Positions 15,276-21,145 of a stretch of DNA of 30,970 nt are shown in pieces (within the stretch, counting starts at the first letter, position 1; each line of letters starts with the position of its first letter). Below the pieces are notes generated by a model that did not search any database, was not told the DNA's origin, and saw nothing but the letters and a program-made list of their open reading frames with translations. A program made the translations under genes and the position numbers. This DNA is from a virus. The stretch spans positions 1 to 30,970 of IMG/VR virus record IMGVR_UViG_3300025086_000137, one strand, 5' to 3'.

Positions 15276-15348
15276 ACATTGCGCACACAGGAATCAATAA
15301 TCAAAACACCAATGTTAGCTTGCCCGAATGGGGGCGTGTGCGCAATGT
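15276..15348 (-). terminator. 13-bp perfect inverted repeat in the 3' region of an early operon
   Basis: ACATTGCGCACAC (15276-15288) and GTGTGCGCAATGT (15336-15348) are exact complements with a 47-base spacer. The spacer holds a small GCCC/GGGC hairpin at 15322-15335. Each arm contains the dispersed CGCACAC motif, so it may be a paired protein-binding site instead of, or as well as, an RNA stem. It follows the stop codon at 15366 by 17 bases. The window is otherwise without genes from 15090 to 15365. Confidence 0.6.
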
Positions 15349-15365
15349 CTACCGTTGAAACTTCT

Positions 15366-15530
15366 TTAAAATCTTATTGATTTTCTTTTTTGCATTGGGC
15401 CTTTTGCAGTCGGTCTTTTGCAATATTCATTATGCCACTGTGATAATCCAGCCCATCCGCCTAGTGGATTCTCACAAGCATAACATACCTTTCTTTTCTT
15501 TGCGTCTAATTGCTTTTGTTTAAGGCTCAT
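15366..15530 (-). CDS. 54-residue cysteine-containing mini-protein
   Basis: The ATG at 15530 overlaps the upstream TGA (ATGA). The product is basic and contains KVCYACENPLGGWAGLSQWH then NEYCKR: C-x2-C, H and C ligands that could form a zinc site. It is the last gene of a five-gene minus-strand operon that starts at 16198. Family not recognised. Confidence 0.5.
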   Translation of the reverse strand: MSLKQKQLDAKKRKVCYACENPLGGWAGLSQWHNEYCKRPTAKGPMQKRKSIRF

Positions 15531-15691
15531 TGTATCGCTTCCCATACTTTAGTTAATACTTCTCTCTCTTTGTGGAAATTAGCGTCTTCTAAAGCAGCCT
15601 GTAGGACTACAAAGATGTCTTGCCCATCCCACTTACACTTATGGCTTATATCACGCCCTAACTTCTCTAATTCTTGTTGATTCAAAGGCAT
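15527..15691 (-). CDS. unknown 54-residue early protein
   Basis: The ATG at 15691 lies one base after the upstream stop at 15692. The product MPLNQQELEKLGRDISHKCK... is helical, with a central WDGQDIFVVLQAALEDANFH. It overlaps the next gene by four bases. No family is recognised; packing within the operon supports coding. Confidence 0.45.
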   Translation of the reverse strand: MPLNQQELEKLGRDISHKCKWDGQDIFVVLQAALEDANFHKEREVLTKVWEAIQ

Positions 15692-15847
15692 TTATTCCAC
15701 CTCTTCATATTGGTTTATTTCCATTAAAGATATTTGTGTTACTATCTCACCCGTTACTTTATGCCTAAATTGTTTAGGTTTAATGGTGGTTTTAATGCTC
15801 TTTCTAAGTAGGGCCTCTAGTTCTGCCATTATCTTAGCTTCAGACAT
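15692..15847 (-). CDS. unknown 51-residue early protein
   Basis: ATG 15847 follows the upstream stop directly. A GGAGATGAATTA stretch, inside the last codons of the previous gene, is a ribosome-binding site. The product MSEAKIMAELEALLRKSIKT continues with a basic strand (TIKPKQFRHKVTG) and an acidic C-terminus. It is likely a small helix-strand protein of unknown role. Confidence 0.45.
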   Translation of the reverse strand: MSEAKIMAELEALLRKSIKTTIKPKQFRHKVTGEIVTQISLMEINQYEEVE

Positions 15848-16075
15848 TTAATTCATCTCCTGAGCTAATGCGTCATGAATTTGTTTAGCCATAATACGCA
15901 CACCGTGAATCGTGCCTGTAATGGTCAAATCACGCTTGTGGTCTGCGCTTCTTTCTAGCTTATTTTCCAAGATATTAACTAAGTTTTCCATTTCTTTGAA
16001 TACTAAATCATTTATTTCAGATTCACTTAATTTATTGTTTAGTTCTCTTGTTAGCTGTGCTATTATTGAAGACAT
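15848..16075 (-). CDS. unknown 75-residue helical early protein
   Basis: The start ATG 16075 is preceded by GGGAGGATTTTAA, where the upstream gene stops one base earlier. The product is two charged helices (AQLTRELNNKLSESEINDLV; FKEMENLVNILENKLERSAD) and a short strand. It looks like a coiled-coil dimer. No known family was recognised. Confidence 0.5.
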   Translation of the reverse strand: MSSIIAQLTRELNNKLSESEINDLVFKEMENLVNILENKLERSADHKRDLTITGTIHGVRIMAKQIHDALAQEMN

Positions 16076-16198
16076 TTAAAATCCTCCCATATTGCGACCT
16101 ACGACAGCATAAAACTCATCTGAGCCTATAACTACGTCTACGGCTGTTTCGAATGGGCCGTCTATTTCTTGCTTTTCAGTTTCTGGATGTTGTTCCAT
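16076..16198 (-). CDS. 40-residue protein, first gene of an early operon
   Basis: ATG 16198 follows TTGTGATAAAC, the GTGAT-type ribosome-binding site, and a TATA box sits 30 bases further upstream. The product MEQHPETEKQEIDGPFETAV continues DVVIGSDEFYAVVGRNMGGF: an acidic tail followed by a beta hairpin. It is too short for a family call, but promoter, site and coupling to the next gene all agree. Confidence 0.5.
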   Translation of the reverse strand: MEQHPETEKQEIDGPFETAVDVVIGSDEFYAVVGRNMGGF

Positions 16199-16227
16199 GT
16201 TTATCACAACCTTAGAGCTACAAGGCA

Positions 16228-16250
16228 CTATATAATAGGCACATATGTCC
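16228..16250 (-). promoter_or_regulatory. TATA promoter with an adjacent CATATG box
   Basis: On the minus strand TATTATATAG (16228-16237) is the TATA box, about 35 bases before ATG 16198, giving a leader of only about nine bases. Directly upstream, GGACATATGTGCC (16238-16250) is a near-palindrome similar to the one at 15155-15168. Confidence 0.55.
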
Positions 16251-16361
16251 ATTTAAGCACGAAATCAAGAATTAAGGTGTTTCTGTAGCGCATTTTTGAA
16301 TCCCGATTAAGGTTTTTGGACAGGGTAGAAAATCACTTACAGAACCAATAATATAAATCAT

Positions 16362-16500
16362 AATAACACACACATAAAATATAATTCATAATAATGCACA
16401 CAACAAAATAATACACACACAAAATAGAGCACACACAAGATAACGCACACAACAGAATAATGCACACGCAAGATAACGCACACGGTGCTAAATGTGTGCA
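16362..16500. repeat. iteron-like array of AATAAYGCACAC units
   Basis: Six cores (GCACAC or ACACAC) begin at 16396, 16413, 16429, 16445, 16462 and 16478, a spacing of 16-17 bases. A seventh weaker unit begins at 16368 and an inverted copy, TGTGTGCA, lies at 16492-16499. Each core is preceded by an AT-rich half such as AATAAT or GATAAC. Regular spacing with a conserved short core is the signature of protein-binding iterons in replication origins or partition sites. No gene overlaps it: from 16199 to 16717 the window holds only this array, a promoter, an early-operon element and hairpins. Confidence 0.75.
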
Positions 16501-16531
16501 AAAAGTAGTAAAAAACAGTAAAAATCATGAT

Positions 16532-16550
16532 TTCTATGGGTTAAACAAAA
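16532..16550 (-). repeat. TTCTATGGGTTAAACAAAA element, copy 4
   Basis: This is a full match to the consensus. It lies downstream of the amidoligase stop (16718) and of its tandem hairpins, and upstream of the iteron array in the transcript direction. It is probably a 3'-end signal of the amidoligase transcript. Confidence 0.6.
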
Positions 16551-16669
16551 TCAGCCTATAGCTTTTTCTAATCAAATTTATCAAATCTACACAGTTTCTT
16601 TGAGATTCTCTAGGATATGATAACCCTTGAAAACCTACAAAGGCCCTAAATCTCGCTCTATTGACATCT

Positions 16670-16716
16670 AGCGGACAGATTTGAATCCATCCGCTGAGTC
16701 ACCAGCTCCGTGCTGG
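16670..16716 (-). terminator. tandem RNA hairpins just after the amidoligase stop
   Basis: In the transcript, hairpin 1 is CCAGC-ACGGA-GCTGG (16702-16716). Hairpin 2 is the 26-base 16670-16695: an 11-bp stem starting AGCGGA and ending TCCGCT with a UCAA loop. Two of its pairs are G-U in the minus-strand RNA and become A-C mismatches on the other strand, so selection seems to act on the RNA. The structures begin one base after the stop codon and probably protect or end the transcript. Confidence 0.65.
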
Positions 16717-16717
16717 A

Positions 16718-17617
16718 TTATCTGTTGGCTATTGCTGGAAATCCAAAGTTCAAAGCTCTCCTTCTGTAGTACTCTCGGATATTCCTGTTATCATATCCGA
16801 ATCCTAGGAAGTCCATTAATCCATCAACATCCAAAAGGAAGTCTTCACAGTTTTGGTTCTTATATCTTCTATCCCATGCTCTTGTGGTGAACCTTTCCAT
16901 AAGCTTAATCCAGTTTAGGATTTTAGTAGGGTTCAAGGTTCCTTGGTGTTGCCTGTATTCGATGGTTCCTCTTGTTTCCATATTCTGAATATTCAAGGTT
17001 CTATATTTTCCTCCTCCAATGCTGATTACGGGGTCAGAGTGAAAGTAACCTCCTTGATTATCAGCGAACATTAAGCAATCATATTTTGAGTCGATTCCTG
17101 CACGATTTGGGAGATTTGCACAAAACGAATTTCCTCTCCTTGAAGGACTTACAAATGAGTCAAATATAGGCTGAAAATATCGCATATTTCTAGTTATTTC
17201 AGCTAAGAATAAACGTGCTGGCTTATTCCTTAGAGCCTTGAATTTTCCCTCATAAGTCGAGGTATCTACACGACGCTTAAAGTGATATTTACCGAGAATA
17301 TCAAAGTGGATATGAAGGCCAGTATTTCGGTCAACTCGGCAGTATTGCTGAAGTACTGAAGTCATTGCGATTACTCTTCTCTCTATCTTCTTCATACTCA
17401 CGATTGGCTCACTTACAAATTCCCATATTGGGACTCCATCATCTGAGCTTGTACCGTCGTAAACTAGTTTCCATTCACATCCGTTGAGCCTTCCGCTCGA
17501 CGTGTGGCGCTGGTCATTGCAGGTTATTCCTGCTGCTGCGATTTGTCTGAGAACGTGGTCAAGGCTGACGCCGTTCTGTAGCTTGCATTCGATTTCAATT
17601 CCTATCTTGTAAGACAT
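16718..17617 (-). CDS. amidoligase-family (COOH-NH2 ligase) enzyme
   Basis: The start is ATG 17617, giving MSYKIGIEIECK; the frame extends to 17626 but that part overlaps the leader. The 299-residue protein matches the Amidoligase_2 pattern (glutamine-synthetase-like fold): GIEIEC near the N-terminus (E8, E10), CEWKLVYDGT (47-56), EFVSEPI (66-72), GLHIHFD (100-106, H102 and H104), KYRTLNI (204-210) and TIEYRQHQGTLNPTKILNWI (218-237). These enzymes use ATP to join a carboxylate to an amine, making amide bonds on small molecules, peptides or proteins. The glutamine amidotransferase in the next-but-one operon could feed ammonia or share a substrate. The real substrate is unknown. A TATA box lies at 17646-17654 and tandem hairpins follow the stop. 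Confidence 0.8.
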   Translation of the reverse strand: MSYKIGIEIECKLQNGVSLDHVLRQIAAAGITCNDQRHTSSGRLNGCEWKLVYDGTSSDDGVPIWEFVSEPIVSMKKIERRVIAMTSVLQQYCRVDRNTGLHIHFDILGKYHFKRRVDTSTYEGKFKALRNKPARLFLAEITRNMRYFQPIFDSFVSPSRRGNSFCANLPNRAGIDSKYDCLMFADNQGGYFHSDPVISIGGGKYRTLNIQNMETRGTIEYRQHQGTLNPTKILNWIKLMERFTTRAWDRRYKNQNCEDFLLDVDGLMDFLGFGYDNRNIREYYRRRALNFGFPAIANR

Positions 17618-17645
17618 ATTTATCAATCATTCAGGACCGCAACCA

Positions 17646-17654
17646 TATATAAAG
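17646..17654 (-). promoter_or_regulatory. TATA-box promoter of the amidoligase gene
   Basis: On the minus strand the sequence is CTTTATATA followed by TGG, the same box used at 15173-15181. The expected start is about 17624, leaving a leader of under ten bases before ATG 17617. The bases TTGATAAAT just before the ATG are a weaker form of the GTGATAAAC site. Confidence 0.6.
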
Positions 17655-18031
17655 AAAAATACAGGATTCGTGCTTGAGGTCATATTATCCTAGCTCCGAA
17701 GCAATCCCGAACGCACTTCACAGAAACTTACAGAATTAAGAATTATTTCTACTATAGCAAAAATACGCACACTTAAGCACAAAAGCAACATTGAGCACAC
17801 CAACTTTTAGCACACATCAAAATATCTCTAAATCAGTGTACAAAATTCTGTTCAGAATAGCACAAACCACGCCAATCCTCGACGATAATCCTCGGGTAAT
17901 GCAACTTTGCGCCCACGCTCTTTGAAGGGTACCAGCATGTCGAGGGTACGCCCTCTGTGCTAAGGGGGAGTATATCTACAAATTTTCTAAGGTTTCTATT
18001 AAGGGGGTCATATTATTTTTTTTTTGGAGTT
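17655..18031. other. divergent intergenic region with palindromes and a second GCACAC cluster
   Basis: No gene was found between the amidoligase promoter and the + strand operon. 17766-17815 holds spaced GCACAC cores at 17767, 17795 and 17810, a looser version of the array at 16362-16500. 17875-17957 is more GC-rich than its surroundings: CCTCGAC (17877-17883) pairs with GTCGAGG (17939-17945), AATCCTCG occurs twice, and GAGGGTACGCCCTC forms a short hairpin. Candidate + strand promoter elements are AGTATATCT at 17968-17976 and TCATATTATT at 18008-18017. The region could be an origin, a regulatory hub or a small RNA gene. Confidence 0.5.
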
Positions 18032-18250
18032 ATGAACGGCAAGGTTATATGTCCCTACTTGGGTGGTGGTGGTATGGTATATTCTAAGAAGAAGGGGTGG
18101 CCCAAGCAGTTTGTGCTAAATTGTGGTAGGGACCCTATGAGGAAGGAAGTATTTGCAGAGATGCAGCGTTTGGCGGATGTTGATGACATGAGTTTGCAGG
18201 AGGAGATATGGGAAGCATTGCTGATACATACAAGAAGAAGGAAGTTATGA
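18032..18250 (+). CDS. 72-residue early protein, first gene of the + strand operon
   Basis: I choose ATG 18032 because TTTTGGAGTT precedes it; the frame continues upstream through a poly-T tract but without a plausible start. The product begins MNGKVICPYLGGGGMVYSKK, with a glycine run, followed by basic and helical segments ending in HTRRRKL. C7 and C31 are the only cysteines. Its ATGA link to the next small gene supports coding. Family not recognised. Confidence 0.5.
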   Translation: MNGKVICPYLGGGGMVYSKKKGWPKQFVLNCGRDPMRKEVFAEMQRLADVDDMSLQEEIWEALLIHTRRRKL

Positions 18251-18336
18251 GCCATAGGATGTGGGTGGCGTGTTTGAAGTTGGACATGATAGAGTGGATA
18301 GACTTAAATAGACAAGGGGCATATGACCTAGCATGA
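18247..18336 (+). CDS. 29-residue mini-protein
   Basis: The ATG overlaps the preceding TGA, and the final TGA overlaps the next ATG, so the unit is translationally coupled both ways. The product MSHRMWVACLKLDMIEWIDL ends NRQGAYDLA. Its codons run through GGGCATATGACC, a copy of the CATATG box. Support is mainly gene packing. Confidence 0.35.
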   Translation: MSHRMWVACLKLDMIEWIDLNRQGAYDLA

Positions 18337-18569
18337 GTGAAAAGGTTTGGAAGAAGGGCCATGTTTGGACCGAGAAGCATTTGAAGGCAAGTTTGCGTTT
18401 AGTTGACGTTAGGAACTTTGCAAAGAGAAAGATGGCGGGTTTGGAGGATGACATACACGATAGTGATTGGGGTCCGATAGGCGATGCGAGTTTGAAGGAC
18501 TATTTGACGGGCTATTATGCGGCGTTGGATGACTTGACTAAGTGGGTAATGGAGAGTGTTGATGACTGA
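18333..18569 (+). CDS. unknown 78-residue protein
   Basis: This product is rich in K, W and D (VWKKGHVWTEKHLKASLRLV; GYYAALDDLTKWVMESVDD). It reads as two or three helices with a basic N-terminal half and an acidic C-terminal half. It overlaps the genes on both sides by a few bases. No known family is recognised. Confidence 0.5.
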   Translation: MSEKVWKKGHVWTEKHLKASLRLVDVRNFAKRKMAGLEDDIHDSDWGPIGDASLKDYLTGYYAALDDLTKWVMESVDD

Positions 18570-18753
18570 GGCATTGGATTTATGGATAGTGCAGTTGGAT
18601 GGTCTTCTTGGTCATGTGCAGAAGTTTGTAGATGACAATCCTATGAAGTATGATGGTAAGGAGTTGAAGGCATACACGACGGGTTTGGGTATGATGGCAG
18701 TATTGATGAAGAAGATGATAGAGGATATGTTGAAGGAGAAGGAAGATGACTAA
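18562..18753 (+). CDS. unknown 63-residue protein
   Basis: The likely start is ATG 18562 (MTEALDLWIVQLDGLLGHVQ), close to the preceding stop, rather than the upstream in-frame ATG at 18556. The helical, Lys/Met-rich C-terminus (LMKKMIEDMLKEKEDD) recalls the composition of the previous product. The two may form a complex. Family not recognised. Confidence 0.45.
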   Translation: MTEALDLWIVQLDGLLGHVQKFVDDNPMKYDGKELKAYTTGLGMMAVLMKKMIEDMLKEKEDD

Positions 18754-18847
18754 TGGCGTGTGGCGTTGTAGGGCTTGTGGCATGGTATTATCTACTATGG
18801 AGGTAGAGAAGCACGGCGGTTTTTGCAAGGAGTGTTGTGATGAATAG
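18746..18847 (+). CDS. 33-residue zinc-knuckle protein
   Basis: ATG 18746 lies inside the preceding gene's last codons. The product contains WRCRACGMVLSTMEVEKHGG followed by FCKECC: C-x2-C then C-x2-C, a zinc-ribbon arrangement with about 15 residues between. Another frame from ATG 18753 also opens but lacks cysteine spacing. It is one of at least twelve cysteine mini-proteins in this genome. Confidence 0.5.
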   Translation: MTNGVWRCRACGMVLSTMEVEKHGGFCKECCDE

Positions 18848-18941
18848 TTTGCTTGCTATTGTTTTGATGTTTGCGTTTTTTGTTGCTGGCTTTTGGCTAG
18901 GCGTACATGCTTATCGGGACCAGTTAAGGAAGAATTTATGA
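18840..18941 (+). CDS. 33-residue single-span membrane peptide
   Basis: ATG 18840 overlaps the previous gene. The product MNSLLAIVLMFAFFVAGFWL then GVHAYRDQLRKNL is one transmembrane helix with a positively charged C-terminus. It resembles phage small membrane peptides involved in spanin/holin-like or exclusion functions, but no family call is safe. The TGA overlaps the next ATG. Confidence 0.45.
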   Translation: MNSLLAIVLMFAFFVAGFWLGVHAYRDQLRKNL

Positions 18942-19108
18942 GAAAGAGGCATGCGGCGAGTCAGTTGTTTAAGATGACCTTGTGTGGTCATGAGACGACG
19001 TTCCAAGAGTTTCAGAAGATGAAGCAATTAGACCTAAAACATGTTAATTGTAAACGATGTTTACAGGCGTTACAGTTAAGGGAGTTGATAGCAGATGGCG
19101 AAATATAA
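18938..19108 (+). CDS. 56-residue zinc protein (LCGH...VNCKRC type)
   Basis: The start is ATG 18938, overlapping the preceding TGA. Key residues are LCGHETTFQEFQK then HVNCKRCLQA: a C-x-H and a C-x2-C pair. The product at 20105 has the same frame (TLCGRYADK ... EVNCKRCVRI), so the two are paralogues within about 1.2 kb. The role is unknown; they may be antirestriction or regulatory mini-proteins. Confidence 0.55.
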   Translation: MRKRHAASQLFKMTLCGHETTFQEFQKMKQLDLKHVNCKRCLQALQLRELIADGEI

Positions 19109-19598
19109 ATTAAAGCACAAGGAAGAAGGAATGAAGTTATATCTTGAGGGTAACAGTTTCAATGATGTAGCGACGATAATGCAGGAGCGTCACAAGTTTG
19201 TGCCGCCATTGAATAGAGACACAGTACGCAAGTGGAGTGATGCTATGGGTTGGCAGGAGTTGATGAGTGATGTTAAGCAAGAGGTACGAGAGGCGGTTAA
19301 GGAGCAGGCGATAACTAAGCATGTGAATCGTTTGGATGAGGTAGAGGAAGTACGTCATGCCTTTTTGGATAGGATGCGAGAGAAGCAGGGTGCAGACATT
19401 CGAGGTCATGAGTTTGCAAAGTTGACTGAGATGGCGGAGCGTATGTCCTTGCGTGAAAATGAAAAGCAAGAGTTGGTAGAGCATATCAATGATTGTATAA
19501 GTCAGGCTTTGGAAGAAGTCAAGATGGATGAGAACGTAAAACAGCAGTTCCTTTTACGTTACATAGAGAAACTTAGGAACGCAAGTAATTACATATGA
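19095..19598 (+). CDS. putative terminase small subunit
   Basis: This 167-residue protein has an N-terminal helix-turn-helix (KEEGMKLYLEGNSFNDVATI, then NRDTVRKWSDAMGWQELM), the style of small terminase and transposase-like DNA-binding domains. A long charged helix follows (VREAVKEQAITKHVNRLDEV) that could form the oligomerisation core of a terminase ring. It sits 1.7 kb upstream of the large terminase, on the same strand. The first ATG overlaps the previous gene's end. The functional call is moderate: pattern plus synteny. Confidence 0.55.
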   Translation: MAKYKLKHKEEGMKLYLEGNSFNDVATIMQERHKFVPPLNRDTVRKWSDAMGWQELMSDVKQEVREAVKEQAITKHVNRLDEVEEVRHAFLDRMREKQGADIRGHEFAKLTEMAERMSLRENEKQELVEHINDCISQALEEVKMDENVKQQFLLRYIEKLRNASNYI

Positions 19599-19930
19599 AA
19601 GAGTGGTTTAAGAATTTAGATACGGTAAAGAGGTTGGCGATAAAGTATCTGAAGGAGTATCCGCACACGAGAGATAGTGATATGGAGTTATATTATATGA
19701 TTCTGAAGGATTACTATCGTGCAATACCCGCAGATAAGAAGCATAGTGCTTATGTGGAGCAATTTTTGGCAGATTTATATTTGTTGTTAAAGTTTGCACC
19801 AGATAAGAGTAGCATAAGTCGGATGCGCAGGAAGATACAGAATGATGATGAGATGTATCAGAGTACGGATGAGGTCAAGCGTATGCGTGAAGAGTTAGAA
19901 GCTAAGTTTATAGCGTGGGCATCGTCATGA
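19595..19930 (+). CDS. unknown 111-residue phage-type protein
   Basis: ATG 19595 overlaps the preceding TGA. The sequence is helical with KFAPDKSSISRMRRKIQNDD near the C-terminal third, a 'S-x-x-R-x-R-R-x-I-Q' pattern that I associate with small phage proteins near terminases or resolvases, without certainty. It may bind DNA. The charged tail (EVKRMREELEAKFIAW) is a coiled-coil candidate. Confidence 0.5.
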   Translation: MKEWFKNLDTVKRLAIKYLKEYPHTRDSDMELYYMILKDYYRAIPADKKHSAYVEQFLADLYLLLKFAPDKSSISRMRRKIQNDDEMYQSTDEVKRMREELEAKFIAWASS

Positions 19931-20112
19931 AGTGGAGATTTAGTTGTCATCGATGTCCTGAGATGTGGGAAGTAGAGCATCGAGTATTGAAAGAGTCTGA
20001 TTTTATTTATAGTCCTAAGAAAACGGGCCGCCCTACGTTGAATTGTTATACATGTGATAGGCACGGTAAAGTTACGCCGATAATAGGTGACATGGTAGGT
20101 AATCGTGGTTAG
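19927..20112 (+). CDS. 61-residue zinc-ribbon protein
   Basis: The start is ATG 19927 inside the previous gene's end; the frame extends slightly upstream but without a good site. The product has SCHRCPEMWEVEHRVLKESD then LNCYTCDRHGKV: two C-x2-C pairs about 30 residues apart, a zinc-ribbon layout. A basic segment (SPKKTGRPT) lies between them. Its TAG overlaps the GTG start of the next gene. Confidence 0.55.
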   Translation: MKWRFSCHRCPEMWEVEHRVLKESDFIYSPKKTGRPTLNCYTCDRHGKVTPIIGDMVGNRG

Positions 20113-20293
20113 AAGAAATTACATGCGGGAGCGTGACCAGATAATACACAAGTATAGGGGCGAGACGCAGTGGACATTATGTGGCAGGTATGCAGATAAA
20201 CTAGAAGGTTTGATGAATGTAATAGCTACTGACAAGGACCATGAGGTAAATTGTAAGCGTTGTGTGCGCATTATGGAGCCGTCTTATGAATAG
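20105..20293 (+). CDS. 62-residue zinc protein, paralogue of the product at 18938
   Basis: The start is either GTG 20105 (MVRRNYMRERDQ) or ATG 20123 (MRERDQ). GTG fits the tight overlap. The core TLCGRYADK ... HEVNCKRCVRIM repeats the TLCGH ... VNCKRC arrangement of the gene at 18938. The codons for RCVR run through GTGTGCGCATTAT, another copy of the dispersed motif. Confidence 0.55.
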   Translation: MVRRNYMRERDQIIHKYRGETQWTLCGRYADKLEGLMNVIATDKDHEVNCKRCVRIMEPSYE

Positions 20294-20636
20294 ATACGCA
20301 GTTCAGGAGCAGAGAAACGCAGTTTCTAGGTTGTTAAGGACCAGTAACAGGAACAGAAACGCTATGCGTTGGAGTAAAAACGAGACGCCAGAGCATATAG
20401 ACATGAAATTTGCGATTTGCAAGCAGTTAAAGGAGTGGGGACACGAGTTTTACACTGAAGCGGTGTTTGAACCGAGTGGTTTGAGGGCAGATGTGATAGA
20501 TGCTGACGCAGGAATCGTGTATGAGGTTGTAAATACGGAAGGAAGTGACTCTATTATGAAGAAACAACACATGTATCCGTTAGAAATACGTGTTGTCAAC
20601 GCTAATCAGAAGTTTACGAAGGAGTTATTGCTATGA
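20286..20636 (+). CDS. PD-(D/E)XK-like protein
   Basis: The likely start is ATG 20286, giving 116 residues. The pattern ETPEHIDMKFAICKQLKEWG, RADVID, YEVVNTEG and MKKQHMYPLEIRVVNA follows small restriction-fold proteins: H37 and E33 in the first helix, D69, E80, and K92/K93. The usual E-x-K lysine is replaced by V81-V82, so the active site is incomplete or relocated, perhaps to K92 or K93. It may be a degenerate or regulatory nuclease-fold protein. A true PD-(D/E)XK protein follows directly. Confidence 0.5.
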   Translation: MNRYAVQEQRNAVSRLLRTSNRNRNAMRWSKNETPEHIDMKFAICKQLKEWGHEFYTEAVFEPSGLRADVIDADAGIVYEVVNTEGSDSIMKKQHMYPLEIRVVNANQKFTKELLL

Positions 20637-21145
20637 ATTACAACTTTGACGAGGATTTGAAGGATGGAAAGAAGGGTGAACAGGTGATTAGGTTTTTTGT
20701 CGAATCGACATTAGGACAAAGATACATTAAGGACAACGATACAAGTGCATATGACCTTCTTTTTGAGGATGAAGACATCAATTTGATAACTTACGAGGTA
20801 AAAACGGACCTTTGGGAACAGGATTGGAGTAAAGGAGGGTCAGGAAACATGGCAATAGAGTATAAATGCCGTGGAAAGTCGAGTGGCATTAGTGTTACGA
20901 AGGCAAAATACTTTGTTTACTACTTGGTAAACGTGTCAGACAAGCAGATTTGGTTGATTGAGACAGAAAAGTTACAGGAATTGTTGTTACGAGAGAAGTT
21001 TCCTAGTAAAACAGTAGGAGAAAAGCATTATGACAGCGATGAGAAGGTAGCCAAGTGTTATATGATACCTAGATTTGAGTATAAAGACGAGTTTGACATC
21101 TATTCTTTTGATGGAGAGCGTTGGTTGAGGGAATTGGACCAATGA
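20633..21145 (+). CDS. PD-(D/E)XK nuclease-like protein
   Basis: This 170-residue product begins at ATG 20633 behind AAGGAGTTATTGCT. Restriction-fold residues are G15-E16 (KGEQVIRFFVE), D41 (AYDLLFED), then E55-V-K57 (ITYEVKTD), with a following strand AKYFVYYLVNV. The catalytic triad is therefore complete: D, E and K. It resembles virus-borne single-domain nucleases. Placement just before the large terminase suggests a DNA-processing role in packaging, recombination or host DNA breakdown. Confidence 0.6.
   Translation: MNYNFDEDLKDGKKGEQVIRFFVESTLGQRYIKDNDTSAYDLLFEDEDINLITYEVKTDLWEQDWSKGGSGNMAIEYKCRGKSSGISVTKAKYFVYYLVNVSDKQIWLIETEKLQELLLREKFPSKTVGEKHYDSDEKVAKCYMIPRFEYKDEFDIYSFDGERWLRELDQ

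Noticed and set aside
15095-15304. Minus-strand frame covering an intergenic region
   Set aside because: It runs through the promoter, the repeat element and one arm of the 15276-15348 inverted repeat, with no ribosome-binding site.
16362-16500. CRISPR array
   Set aside because: The repeat is too short (about 12 bases) and the spacers only 4-5 bases; no cas genes are present.
16668-16716. tRNA-like or attachment-site-like sequence (ATTCAAAT)
   Set aside because: Pairing of a T-arm fails, no other tRNA arms are seen, and the segment fits two simple hairpins better.
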